This document shows, in pieces, positions 26,427 to 34,535 of a DNA stretch of 64,000 bases (its first letter is position 1; every line of letters begins with the position of its first letter). A program made the translations under genes and the position numbers. The stretch comes from JAVBLP01 sp052034625 (GTDB lineage: Bacteria > Elusimicrobiota > Endomicrobiia > Endomicrobiales > Endomicrobiaceae). The stretch spans positions 176,031-240,030 of the forward strand of contig JBPOII010000002.1 in the NCBI GenBank assembly GCA_052034625.1, read 5' to 3'. A model generated the notes under the pieces. The model did no database searches and had not been told where the DNA came from. It saw only the letters and a list, made by a program, of their open reading frames with translations.

Positions 26427-27479
26427 ATGAAAAATAAAATAAAACAATTGAATGAGAAATATCGTGCCGCCTGTTATCTGTTTACAGATCAAAAAGAGAC
26501 TTTTTATTTGACAGGGGCGGACTTTGGCGGTTTCTGGATACTTATAATAAAGGAAGAAATATTTCTCATTTGTTCAAAGATGATAGAAAATCAGGTGAGA
26601 GAATATTTCCAAGGGCAAGAAATAAATATATGTGCAGGAGTTCCTTTCAGCAAAACAGTTACGGACATATTGGAATCCAAAAATGCCGATTCTGTTATTA
26701 TAGATACAAAGTATATTGCTGCTTCAGATTTTATACTTATAAGTGAAAGGCTCAATGCCGTAAATATTCAACCGATATCAAAGTTTGGAGTTCTTGATGA
26801 TATGCGGATGGTAAAATCTGATGAAGAAGCGGTAAAGCTTAAAGAAGCCTGCCGCATAGTATCGGAAGTATGCGATATTGTAAGAAGCGAACTTAAGCCC
26901 GGTCTTTCAGAACTAGATATTCATTATAGGATAATTGAGCTTTTTGCCCAAAACAAAGTAAAAGAGAGTTTTTCCCCTATAGTTGCGGCAGGAAAAAATT
27001 CGGCAAATCCGCATCATATCAGTTCAAAGTATATAATTTCTGAAAATGACACAGTAATGATAGACCTTGGATGTGTGTATAAAGGGTATTGTTCTGATTT
27101 GACACGTACTTATTATTTAGGTAAAATTAACGAGAAATTCAAAAAGATTTGGGAAATTGTAAAAGAGTCCCAAAACGCAGTTTTGAAAGATATCAGATCC
27201 GGGCTGCCGGTATCTTGGGCAGATAAGGCCGCCAGAGATATCATTGATGCTGCCGGATATAAAGATAAGTTTATACATAATGTCGGACACGGAGTTGGTA
27301 TAGAAGTTCATGAAAAGCCTTCGCTAGCAATCAATGCCGAAGGTGTTTTTTTAACGCAGATGTGTGTTACCGTAGAGCCGGGCATATATCTTGAAGGCGA
27401 GTTCGGGATAAGAATAGAAGACACTATATTAATTAATGACACAGGCTGCGAGATTTTAACTTCAGCAGCATATAAATAG
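26427..27479 (+). CDS. M24 metallopeptidase (Xaa-Pro aminopeptidase-like)
   Basis: 350 residues: a creatinase-type N-terminal domain (to about residue 115) and then the pita-bread catalytic domain. The metal ligands can be followed: MIDLGC and SDLTRTYY (Asp pair), NVGHGVGIEVHE (His), TVEPGIY (Glu) and RIEDTI (Glu). It removes an N-terminal residue before proline in the cytoplasm. It is followed 29 bp later by efp, a pairing seen in many bacteria. Expressed divergently from cspA. Confidence 0.93.
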   Translation: MKNKIKQLNEKYRAACYLFTDQKETFYLTGADFGGFWILIIKEEIFLICSKMIENQVREYFQGQEINICAGVPFSKTVTDILESKNADSVIIDTKYIAASDFILISERLNAVNIQPISKFGVLDDMRMVKSDEEAVKLKEACRIVSEVCDIVRSELKPGLSELDIHYRIIELFAQNKVKESFSPIVAAGKNSANPHHISSKYIISENDTVMIDLGCVYKGYCSDLTRTYYLGKINEKFKKIWEIVKESQNAVLKDIRSGLPVSWADKAARDIIDAAGYKDKFIHNVGHGVGIEVHEKPSLAINAEGVFLTQMCVTVEPGIYLEGEFGIRIEDTILINDTGCEILTSAAYK

Positions 27480-27508
27480 TCGTAAAATAGAACTATCAGG
27501 GAGAGCAA

Positions 27509-28069
27509 ATGGTTTCAACATCAGATTTTAGAAATGGACTTAATATTTTAGTTGAAGGAGAGCCGTACCAGATTACATGGTTCCAGAACCACAAACCCGG
27601 AAAGGGCGGTGCCGTAATGCGCGTAAAACTCAGACACCTTAAAAAAGGCGGTACAATTGAACGCACTTTTAAATCCGGTGAAAAGTTTGAAGCTTTAAGC
27701 GTAACAAGGCAAAAAAAGCAATTCCTTTATAAAGAAGGAGAAAACTATAACTTTATGGATATGAGTACTTATGAACAAGTAAGTGTTGAACCTGCTATTC
27801 TTGGCGATATGGTAAATTTCCTTAAAGAAAACCTTGAAGTTGAAGGTGTATATCTTGAAAATGAACTTATAGGCATAGATCTTCCTATAATAATGGAAAT
27901 GACGATCATTGAAGCAGAGCCCGGAGTTAAAGGTGATTCAGTTTCAAACTTAACAAAAATGGCAAAACTTGAAACCGGAGCGCCTATACGTGTGCCGCTT
28001 TTTATAAAAGAAGGCGATAGAATAAAGGTTGATACCAGAACCGGCGAGTACGTAGAAAGAGTCAGTTAA
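27509..28069 (+). CDS. efp: Elongation factor P
   Basis: Relieves ribosome stalling at polyproline stretches. 186 residues with the three-beta-barrel layout. The loop HKPGKGGA (Lys at residue 32) corresponds to the position modified in E. coli EF-P, and the C-terminal barrel ends in IKVDTRTGEYVERV, the family signature. The modification route is unknown: no epmA, epmB, rhamnosyltransferase or ymfI is present in the window. GGGAGAG precedes the ATG. Confidence 0.97.
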   Translation: MVSTSDFRNGLNILVEGEPYQITWFQNHKPGKGGAVMRVKLRHLKKGGTIERTFKSGEKFEALSVTRQKKQFLYKEGENYNFMDMSTYEQVSVEPAILGDMVNFLKENLEVEGVYLENELIGIDLPIIMEMTIIEAEPGVKGDSVSNLTKMAKLETGAPIRVPLFIKEGDRIKVDTRTGEYVERVS

Positions 28070-28159
28070 AGACAATTACGAATTACTGATTAATGACAAA
28101 GGCAATGGCAGCGCCAGTTTGAACGGACATGTAATTCGCAATTAAATTAAGAGGTAAAA
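28070..28159. repeat. Short intergenic element with imperfect terminal inverted repeats
   Basis: Between efp and accB. AATTACGAATTAC (28074-28086) is mirrored by GTAATTCGCAATT (28131-28143) with one mismatch. Related words occur at 52844-52867 and 56896-56940 on the other strand. It looks like a member of a small dispersed non-coding family. Confidence 0.5.
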
Positions 28160-28582
28160 ATGAATCCGCAGGAAATAAAAGATTTTTTAAAATCAATAAA
28201 AGGGACTGATATTGAAGAACTGCTCTATCAGAGCGGAACAGATTCTTTATACTTCAAGAAAAATGATGTTGAAGCAATTATTCCTGAAGTTAAAAAGATA
28301 GAATCTCCAAAAGCAAAAGCGGCTGAACCTAAACCTACCACAGTTGTTATTAAATCCACTATGGTCGGGACTTTTGCAAATGCTGCAAGCAATGATAAGC
28401 CTCCTTTCGTTAAAGAAGGTTCAGTAGTTGAGCCCGGTCAGAAAGTAGGGCAGATAGAAGCTATGAAGATAATCAAAGATGTACATTCAAAAGTTAAGGG
28501 CAAAGTTGTTAAAATTTATGTTTCAAATGGCGAATCTGTTGAATATGGTCAAGATTTGTTTTTGATCGATACAGGTAAATAG
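28160..28582 (+). CDS. accB: Biotin carboxyl carrier protein of acetyl-CoA carboxylase
   Basis: Carries carboxybiotin between biotin carboxylase and the carboxyltransferase in the first step of fatty-acid synthesis. 140 residues: an N-terminal region, an Ala/Lys/Pro linker (about residues 50-65) and a C-terminal biotinyl domain with EAMKII, biotin on Lys103. The thumb-type insertion (FANAASNDKPPFVKEG) of the ACC subtype is present. The accC ribosome-binding site overlaps its stop codon. Confidence 0.96.
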   Translation: MNPQEIKDFLKSIKGTDIEELLYQSGTDSLYFKKNDVEAIIPEVKKIESPKAKAAEPKPTTVVIKSTMVGTFANAASNDKPPFVKEGSVVEPGQKVGQIEAMKIIKDVHSKVKGKVVKIYVSNGESVEYGQDLFLIDTGK

Positions 28583-28592
28583 GAGAATATTG

Positions 28593-29942
28593 ATGTTTAA
28601 GAAAGTGTTGATAGCAAACAGGGGCGAAATTGCCTGCAGAGTGATAAGGGCCTGCAGAGAACTCGGTGTAAAAACCGTCGCCATTCATTCTGAAGCTGAT
28701 AGAGAATGTATGCATGCTAAACTTGCCGATCAGTCAGTATGTATTGGTCCGGCATCGGCATCGGAAAGTTACTTGAATATTCCAAGCATTATTGCCGCAG
28801 CTGAAATTACCGGAGCGGATGCTATACATCCGGGCTACGGATTTCTAGCAGAAAATACATATTTTGCAGAAGTCTGTGAAGCCTGCGGAATAAAATTTAT
28901 CGGTCCTAAAAAAGAATCAATTGAACAGATGGGTGATAAAATAGCTGCTATTGAACTTATGAAAAAATCAGGAGTTCCCACTGTTCCGGGTTCCGACGGT
29001 CCTGTTGATCCGGAAGACCCGAAAATCTTTGCTCTGGCAAAAAAAATAGGGTATCCGGTCATAATAAAAGCAACTGCCGGCGGCGGCGGAAAGGGTATGA
29101 GAATTGTAGTTTCGGAAGAAACTCTTAAAAACTCTATAGTTATGGCACAGACAGAAGCCAAAGCAGCTTTTGGAAATCCCGATGTTTATATGGAAAAGTA
29201 TATTGAAGAACCTCATCATATAGAATTCCAGATACTTGGCGATAAATTCGGTAAAATTGCTTATCTTCCGGAAAGAGACTGCTCTATACAGAGAAGACAT
29301 CAAAAACTTATTGAAGAAAGTCCTTCGCCTCTTATAAATGAAACTCTTAGAAAAAAAATGGGTAAGGCTGCAAAGAATGCAGCAGCAGCAGTAAAATATG
29401 TTACTGTCGGAACTGTGGAATTTCTCGTAGACAAGAACGGTAATTTCTATTTTATGGAAATGAATACAAGAATACAGGTTGAACATCCCGTTACGGAAAT
29501 GATAACCGGTATAGATCTTGTAAAAGAGCAGATAAAACTTGCAGCAGGCGAAAAACTTTCTTTTGATTCTGAAAAGATAAAAATTTTGGGACATGCAATA
29601 GAGTGCAGAATAAATGCCGAAGATCCGGACAAGGATTTTATCCCTTCCCCCGGAACTATAGGAAAGCTTTTTCTCCCCGGAGGTCCCGGAATAAGGGTTG
29701 ACACCCATGTTTATGGCGGTTATACGATACCTCCTTATTATGACAGCCTTATAGCAAAGATCATAGCTTTAGGGGCAGACAGAGAAGAAGCTGTTTCAAG
29801 AATGGCAAGAGCTTTGAAAGAAGTTGAGATCGAAGGTATAAAAAATACTTCAACTATTCACAGCAAAATTATGTCAAATGAAAAATTCCGCAAAGGCAGC
29901 GTGAGCACTGATTTTCTTCCTAAATATATTTTTGGAAGATAA
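28593..29942 (+). CDS. accC: Biotin carboxylase subunit of acetyl-CoA carboxylase
   Basis: ATP-dependent carboxylation of biotin on AccB. 449 residues. ATP-grasp fold with KKVLIANRGEIACRV at the start, HPGYGFLAEN, the glycine-rich ATGGGGKGMR loop (written in the sequence as TAGGGGKGMR), ERDCSIQRRHQK, and the active-site MEMNTRIQVEHPVTE. The ATG at 28593 has AGGAG 7 bases upstream; the in-frame TTG one codon earlier is less likely. Directly follows accB; accA and accD are not in the window. Confidence 0.97.
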   Translation: MFKKVLIANRGEIACRVIRACRELGVKTVAIHSEADRECMHAKLADQSVCIGPASASESYLNIPSIIAAAEITGADAIHPGYGFLAENTYFAEVCEACGIKFIGPKKESIEQMGDKIAAIELMKKSGVPTVPGSDGPVDPEDPKIFALAKKIGYPVIIKATAGGGGKGMRIVVSEETLKNSIVMAQTEAKAAFGNPDVYMEKYIEEPHHIEFQILGDKFGKIAYLPERDCSIQRRHQKLIEESPSPLINETLRKKMGKAAKNAAAAVKYVTVGTVEFLVDKNGNFYFMEMNTRIQVEHPVTEMITGIDLVKEQIKLAAGEKLSFDSEKIKILGHAIECRINAEDPDKDFIPSPGTIGKLFLPGGPGIRVDTHVYGGYTIPPYYDSLIAKIIALGADREEAVSRMARALKEVEIEGIKNTSTIHSKIMSNEKFRKGSVSTDFLPKYIFGR

Positions 29943-29944
29943 AA

Positions 29945-30012
29945 CGGGCTTAAACTTTTATATATTTGCTAAAAGCCCGCTTGGTTGTTAAGACAAGACG
30001 GGCTTTTGTAAT
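29945..30012 (+). terminator. Terminator after accC with a competing upstream arm
   Basis: AAAAGCCCG (29971-29979) can pair with CGGGCTTTT (29999-30007), which is followed by T-rich sequence. The same arm can instead pair with CGGGCTT at 29945-29951. The two structures exclude each other, as in attenuators, and gmhA starts 36 bp downstream. Confidence 0.65.
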
Positions 30013-30043
30013 TTAAGACGAAAATTAATTTGAGAGAGAAAAA

Positions 30044-30622
30044 ATGAAAACAAAAGAAACAATAAAAAGTCTTATAAATGAAAGTGTTGAAACGAAAAAA
30101 CTTATGCTTGATCCTGAGCATATCGCAAATATAGAGGCTATAGCTGATAAGATAGTAGAAGCATATAAAAACGGTAAAAAGACAATAATTGCCGGCAACG
30201 GCGGATCGGCTTCCGATGCTCTTCATTTTGCAGCTGAAATGGTATGCAGATTTGAAAAGAACAGAAAAGCTGTTTCATCGATAGCATTGTCGGAAAACAC
30301 TTCTACTATAACTGCAATAGGAAATGATTTCGGTTATGATCAGATATTTTCAAGGCAGTTGGAAGCTTTTGGAGAAAAAGGTGATATTTTTATAGCAATA
30401 TCTACAAGCGGAAATTCTCCAAATATTTTAAAAGCTTTGGAAATGGCAAAAAATATGGGGATTTTTTCAATAGGCATGACAAATTCTGACGGCGGAAAAA
30501 TGAAAGAAAAATGTGATATGTGTTATTTTGCGCCTTCAAAAATAACTGCCAGAGCTCAAGAATGCCATATTTTGATAATACATATAATTGCAAGACTTGT
30601 TGAGGAAAAAGTTTTTGCTTAA
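30044..30622 (+). CDS. gmhA: Phosphoheptose isomerase (SIS domain)
   Basis: Converts sedoheptulose 7-phosphate to D-glycero-D-manno-heptose 7-phosphate, the first step of LPS-core heptose synthesis. 192 residues, one SIS domain: AGNGGSASDALHFAAEMV, the sugar-phosphate loop AISTSGNSPNILKAL, and C-terminal ARAQECHILIIHIIARLVE with conserved His/Gln. GAGAGAG precedes the ATG. The next gene supplies the adenylyltransferase of the same pathway. Confidence 0.94.
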   Translation: MKTKETIKSLINESVETKKLMLDPEHIANIEAIADKIVEAYKNGKKTIIAGNGGSASDALHFAAEMVCRFEKNRKAVSSIALSENTSTITAIGNDFGYDQIFSRQLEAFGEKGDIFIAISTSGNSPNILKALEMAKNMGIFSIGMTNSDGGKMKEKCDMCYFAPSKITARAQECHILIIHIIARLVEEKVFA

Positions 30623-30652
30623 ATAAACTTAAAATAAAAGGGAACAAAATAA

Positions 30653-31135
30653 ATGAAAGAAATAAACAGAGCACTTACAAGAAAAGAGATGCGTGAAGAA
30701 TGTGAAAGATTAAAAAAACAAGGTAAAAAAATAGTTTTTACAAACGGATGTTTTGATCTGCTGCATATCGGTCATGTCAGTCTTTTTATGAAAGCTAAAA
30801 GTATGGGCGATATCCTTATCGTTGCAATCAATTCCGATAAATCTTTAAGCAAACTTAAAGGACCGAAAAGACCGCTTGTCGGTGAAAAAGACAGGGCAAA
30901 ACTCCTTCTTGCTTTAAAACCTGTTGATTATGTTGTCGTTTTCGGCGAGCAGACACCGAAAGAGATTTTAAGCGAACTCCGTCCTGATGTACTCGTAAAA
31001 GGCGGAGATTATAAACTTAAAGATATAGTAGGCAGAGAATATGTAAAAAAAGTTTACCGTTTCCCTTTTGTTAAAGGTAAATCGACAACTAATCTTATAA
31101 ATACTATTGTAGAAAGATATGGAAAAAAAGCTTAA
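30653..31135 (+). CDS. D-glycero-beta-D-manno-heptose 1-phosphate adenylyltransferase (standalone)
   Basis: 160 residues equal to the C-terminal cytidylyltransferase-like half of bifunctional HldE (RfaE domain II). It has TNGCFDLLHIGHVSLF with the HxGH nucleotide-binding motif, GDILIVAINSDKS and GGDYKLKDIVG. It makes ADP-heptose, the LPS-core sugar donor. The kinase half (HldA/RfaE domain I) is not in the window. It overlaps the next gene by 17 bp, so the heptose and thiamin genes share a transcript. Confidence 0.92.
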   Translation: MKEINRALTRKEMREECERLKKQGKKIVFTNGCFDLLHIGHVSLFMKAKSMGDILIVAINSDKSLSKLKGPKRPLVGEKDRAKLLLALKPVDYVVVFGEQTPKEILSELRPDVLVKGGDYKLKDIVGREYVKKVYRFPFVKGKSTTNLINTIVERYGKKA

Positions 31136-31550
31136 ACAGAAAGATGTAAAAAGAATAATAGATGCAAATCTGAACAGATGCAGGGAAGGACTCAGAGTAG
31201 TAGAAGACAGCTTGCGTTTTGTTTTAGGCGATTCGGTTCTTTATAAAAAAATAAGGAACATAAGACATAATACCGATAAAGTTTTAAGAGATAAATACGG
31301 CGAACTTATAAAAGAACGAGACTCATATAATGACAGCGGCAGAAAAATGCCTGAAACGGCAAAAAAAGAAATAACTGCTGTTATCATCGCCAACTTTAAA
31401 AGGGCACAGGAATCTTTAAGAGTACTTGAAGAGTATTCAAAAACCTTTATACCTGAAGCGTCGCCGGTATTTAAAAAACAAAGATATGCAGCATATAATA
31501 CAGAAAAAGAAGTTTATCTAAAATATAAAAAATTTTTTAGCGGAAGGTAA
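31119..31550 (+). CDS. ThiD2-like protein (putative HMP-phosphate kinase family)
   Basis: A 143-residue helical protein with a duplicated pattern: ANLNRCREGLRVVEDSLRFV in the first half and ANFKRAQESLRVLEEYSKT in the second. As I recall, this matches the ThiD2 family, usually fused N-terminally to ThiE and proposed to phosphorylate hydroxymethylpyrimidine phosphate. Here it is a separate gene directly before thiE, which supports the assignment. It overlaps the heptose gene by 17 bp and ends 1 bp before thiE. The biochemical role is inference from family and context. Confidence 0.7.
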   Translation: MEKKLKQKDVKRIIDANLNRCREGLRVVEDSLRFVLGDSVLYKKIRNIRHNTDKVLRDKYGELIKERDSYNDSGRKMPETAKKEITAVIIANFKRAQESLRVLEEYSKTFIPEASPVFKKQRYAAYNTEKEVYLKYKKFFSGR

Positions 31551-31551
31551 A

Positions 31552-32226
31552 ATGTCATTAGTTCCTGATTTACAAGATATTAATAGAGATAAGTCATATA
31601 AAATGGAAAAAATTAAACTTTTATGTATAACTTGTCCGAGAAAAGATATAAATTACCAAAAGCAGGTAGAGCTTGCCTGTCTTGGCGGTGCGGATATGAT
31701 ACAATTTCGCGATAAAAACATTACGGGAAAAGCACTTATCAAACTTGCAAGAGAATTACATTCGATAGCCGGTTCTTTTAATGTTCCTTTTATACTTAAT
31801 GATGATCCGGCAGCTGCTAAAGAGGCCGGATGTGATGGAGTTCATATAGGGCAAGACGACATGCCTTATGATCAGGCCAGAAAAATAATGTCTTATGGCA
31901 TTATAGGCATTTCCGCACAGAGTTTTAAAGAAGCGGTTGAGGCGGCAAAGACAGAAGCTGACTATATAGGTTTCGGTCCTATTTTTACGACCCCTAATAA
32001 AAAGGGTCCTGAAGGGATAGGTATTGGAGAAATTAAAAAGCTGGCTCTTGAAAAGATCAACACTCCTATTATAGCTATAGGCGGGATAGATGAAAGTAAT
32101 GTAAAAGAAATAATACAGGCGGGCGCTGACGGTATTGCCGTGATAAGGGCAGTCTGCGGAGCCGCTAATATAAAAAATGCTGCAAAGAAAATGAAAGAAT
32201 TAATAAAAGAGGCGGGGACAAAATGA
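31552..32226 (+). CDS. thiE: Thiamine-phosphate synthase
   Basis: Joins HMP-pyrophosphate and thiazole phosphate to give thiamin phosphate. TIM barrel of the ThiE/TenI type: MIQFRDKN, ILNDDPAAAKEAGCDGVHIGQDDMP, GFGPIFTTPNKKG, AIGGIDESNV. The 224-residue form starting at 31552 is chosen because GGAAGG lies 5 bases upstream; a second ATG at 31603 would match the usual family start. Overlaps thiC by 4 bases. Confidence 0.93.
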   Translation: MSLVPDLQDINRDKSYKMEKIKLLCITCPRKDINYQKQVELACLGGADMIQFRDKNITGKALIKLARELHSIAGSFNVPFILNDDPAAAKEAGCDGVHIGQDDMPYDQARKIMSYGIIGISAQSFKEAVEAAKTEADYIGFGPIFTTPNKKGPEGIGIGEIKKLALEKINTPIIAIGGIDESNVKEIIQAGADGIAVIRAVCGAANIKNAAKKMKELIKEAGTK

Positions 32227-33488
32227 CATTGATGACAGATGCACAAAAGAAAAAAAACAATGATTTGATAAAGGCTGCCGCAAAAGCTGAAAATCTAAGC
32301 GAAGAATTTATCAGTGAAGGTGTTGCCGCAGGTACTATCGTGATACCTAAGAATATTAACAGGAATCTGAAAAAAATAGTTGCAATTGGTAAAGGTCTTA
32401 AAACGAAAGTTAATGCTAATATAGGTACTTCACCTGACCATATTTCTTTAAAAGAAGAGCTTGAAAAACTTGATGCGGCGATCAAAGCAGGTGTTGATGC
32501 GGTTATGGATCTGTCTACCGGCGGAAATCTTGCCAAGATAAGGAAAGAGATATTAGCTGCTTCGCCTGTTCAGGTCGGCACAGTTCCTGTTTATGAAGCT
32601 GCCTGCAGAACTGTTTCAAGAGGTAAAAAAGTATCTGAAATCGATGGAGAAGAGCTTTTTGATGTTATAGAAGAACAATGTGAACAAGGTGTTGATTTCA
32701 TTACGGTACATTGCGGTATCAATAAAGAAACCGTAGGCGTATTGAACCGTCAGGGCAGACTTGCCGGTGCTGTAAGCCGCGGGGGATCTTTTCTTGTAAA
32801 AAGCATAAATGCTACAGGCAAAGAAAATCCTTTATATGAACAGTATGACAGACTTTTAGATATAGCAAAAAAATATGATGTTACATTGAGCCTCGGAGAC
32901 GGATTCAGGCCGGGCTGCATTTACGATGCTTCAGACGGTCCGCAGATCGCCGAGCTTTCAGTTCTCGGCGAGCTTGTTTTAAGAGCAAGAAAAGCCGGAG
33001 TGCAATCTATGATAGAAGGACCGGGGCATGTTCCTTTAAATCAGATAGAAGCTAATGTTGCTCTTGCTAAAAGGCTCGGACATGGAGCACCGCTTTATTT
33101 CTTAGGACCTCTTGTTACCGACATAGCCCCGGGCTATGATCACATAACTTCCGCAATAGGCGGGGCGCTTGCAGCTTCTTATGGTGTGGACTTTATATGT
33201 TATGTAACGCCGGCCGAACATTTAAGATTGCCGGACCTTCAAGACGTTCACGACGGCGTAATATCGGCAAGAATAGCGGGACATGCGGCAGATATTGTCA
33301 AAGGCGTAAAAGGCGCAAAAGAGCAGGATAATGAAATCTCTAAATGGCGTAAAGCAAGAAATTGGGAGAAGCAGAAAGAGTTTTCTATAGATCCCGTAAA
33401 GTTTGAAGCTGAACGCGCAAAACTTCCTCCTCAAGAAAAAGATGTTTGCACAATGTGCGGCGAATTTTGCGCAATGCGCGATGAGTAA
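32223..33488 (+). CDS. thiC: Phosphomethylpyrimidine synthase
   Basis: Radical-SAM enzyme that rearranges aminoimidazole ribotide to HMP phosphate. 421 residues, the shorter type lacking the N-terminal extension of the E. coli protein. Motifs: IGTSPDH, DAVMDLSTGG, TVPVYEA, FITVHCGIN, SRGGSFLVKS, SLGDGFRPGC, EGPGHVPLNQIE, and the C-terminal CTMCGEFCAMR (CxxCxxxxC) for the 4Fe-4S cluster. ATGA overlap with thiE. No thiazole-branch genes (thiG, thiH, thiS) and no TPP riboswitch are seen here. Confidence 0.96.
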   Translation: MTLMTDAQKKKNNDLIKAAAKAENLSEEFISEGVAAGTIVIPKNINRNLKKIVAIGKGLKTKVNANIGTSPDHISLKEELEKLDAAIKAGVDAVMDLSTGGNLAKIRKEILAASPVQVGTVPVYEAACRTVSRGKKVSEIDGEELFDVIEEQCEQGVDFITVHCGINKETVGVLNRQGRLAGAVSRGGSFLVKSINATGKENPLYEQYDRLLDIAKKYDVTLSLGDGFRPGCIYDASDGPQIAELSVLGELVLRARKAGVQSMIEGPGHVPLNQIEANVALAKRLGHGAPLYFLGPLVTDIAPGYDHITSAIGGALAASYGVDFICYVTPAEHLRLPDLQDVHDGVISARIAGHAADIVKGVKGAKEQDNEISKWRKARNWEKQKEFSIDPVKFEAERAKLPPQEKDVCTMCGEFCAMRDE

Positions 33489-33529
33489 TAAAAGATGCAG
33501 AATATTAAATAAATTAAAAAGGTAGAAAA

Positions 33530-34444
33530 ATGAAAGTAAAAATGAGAGTGCCGGCAACAACGGCTAATTTAGGACCGGGGTTTGATGTTTTCGGAGCGGC
33601 TTTGTCTTTGTACAATGAATTTGAAGCCGAATATGTTCCAAATGCGAAAAAAACAAAGTTTATACTTAAAGGTGAAGGAAGAAAAGCTCTGCCGATAGGT
33701 GAAAAAAATATACTATGGCAATCCATGAAACAAACTTTTACCTTATTGGGATGCAATAAGTACAACTTGAAAAATCTCAATATAACGATCAATAGCGGCA
33801 TACCTCTCAGCGGCGGTTTAGGCTCAAGCGCTTCCGCAATTGTAGGCGGTATAGCTTTGGCTAATGCACTATGCGGAAATAAACTTACAAAAGCACAGAT
33901 GGCTGAATTGGGAGCAAAAATAGAAGGTCATCCCGATAATATAGCTCCGGCTGTTTATGGCGGCTTATGTGTTTGCTGCAAAGGTGAAGGAGAACCCGGA
34001 ACAGTAGTAAAACTTCCTTTACCGAAACTTAAAGCTGTAATATGTGCTCCTTCTTTTGAACTTAGGACAAAGCGTTCCAGACAAATACTGCCTAAACAAT
34101 TTGAACTTAAAGATATAGTGTTTAATACTTCAAGGGTTGCTCTGCTTACTGCGGCATTTTGCACAGGAAATTATTCTCTGCTTGAAAAAGGAATGCAGGA
34201 TAAGATCCATCAGCCTTATAGAGGTAAAATGATACCGATCATGGATGAAGTATTGTCAGTTGCTTTAAAGGCAGGAGCTTATGGTGCTTTTCTTTCAGGT
34301 TCAGGTCCGACACTTGCCGCTTTCTGTGAAAAAAAGGTTGCTGGTGCAGTTCAGAAAGCTATGGTAAAAGCGTGGAAAAAAGAAAGTGTTTCGGTAAAAT
34401 CTTATATACTTGATTTTGATAAGAACGGAGTTACGAAAATTTAA
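33530..34444 (+). CDS. thrB: Homoserine kinase
   Basis: Phosphorylates homoserine for threonine synthesis. GHMP-kinase fold, 304 residues: MRVPATTANLGPGFDVFG at the start (substrate loop), GIPLSGGLGSSASAIVGG (phosphate-binding loop), EGHPDNIAPAVYGG, and GAFLSGSGPTLAAF near the C-terminus. GGT-type ribosome-binding site upstream. Its partner lysC follows, so the aspartate-family pathway is clustered here, although hom and thrC are not in the window. Confidence 0.95.
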   Translation: MKVKMRVPATTANLGPGFDVFGAALSLYNEFEAEYVPNAKKTKFILKGEGRKALPIGEKNILWQSMKQTFTLLGCNKYNLKNLNITINSGIPLSGGLGSSASAIVGGIALANALCGNKLTKAQMAELGAKIEGHPDNIAPAVYGGLCVCCKGEGEPGTVVKLPLPKLKAVICAPSFELRTKRSRQILPKQFELKDIVFNTSRVALLTAAFCTGNYSLLEKGMQDKIHQPYRGKMIPIMDEVLSVALKAGAYGAFLSGSGPTLAAFCEKKVAGAVQKAMVKAWKKESVSVKSYILDFDKNGVTKI

Positions 34445-34535
34445 TAAAAATTAGTAAAAAATCCGCTAAAACACGCTTGTAATTTTATATAATGTTCAGA
34501 TATTATCTCAGTTTTTTATTTTGGAGGAAGGCAAG

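Noticed and set aside
28968..29708. 246-residue open frame on the minus strand inside accC
   Set aside because: It lies wholly antisense to a well-conserved enzyme, is rich in Phe/Cys/Tyr as shadow frames are, and has no family pattern.
31100..32300. TPP riboswitch upstream of the thiamin genes
   Set aside because: The genes overlap or abut with no leader space, and no THI-box-like conserved sequence was seen.
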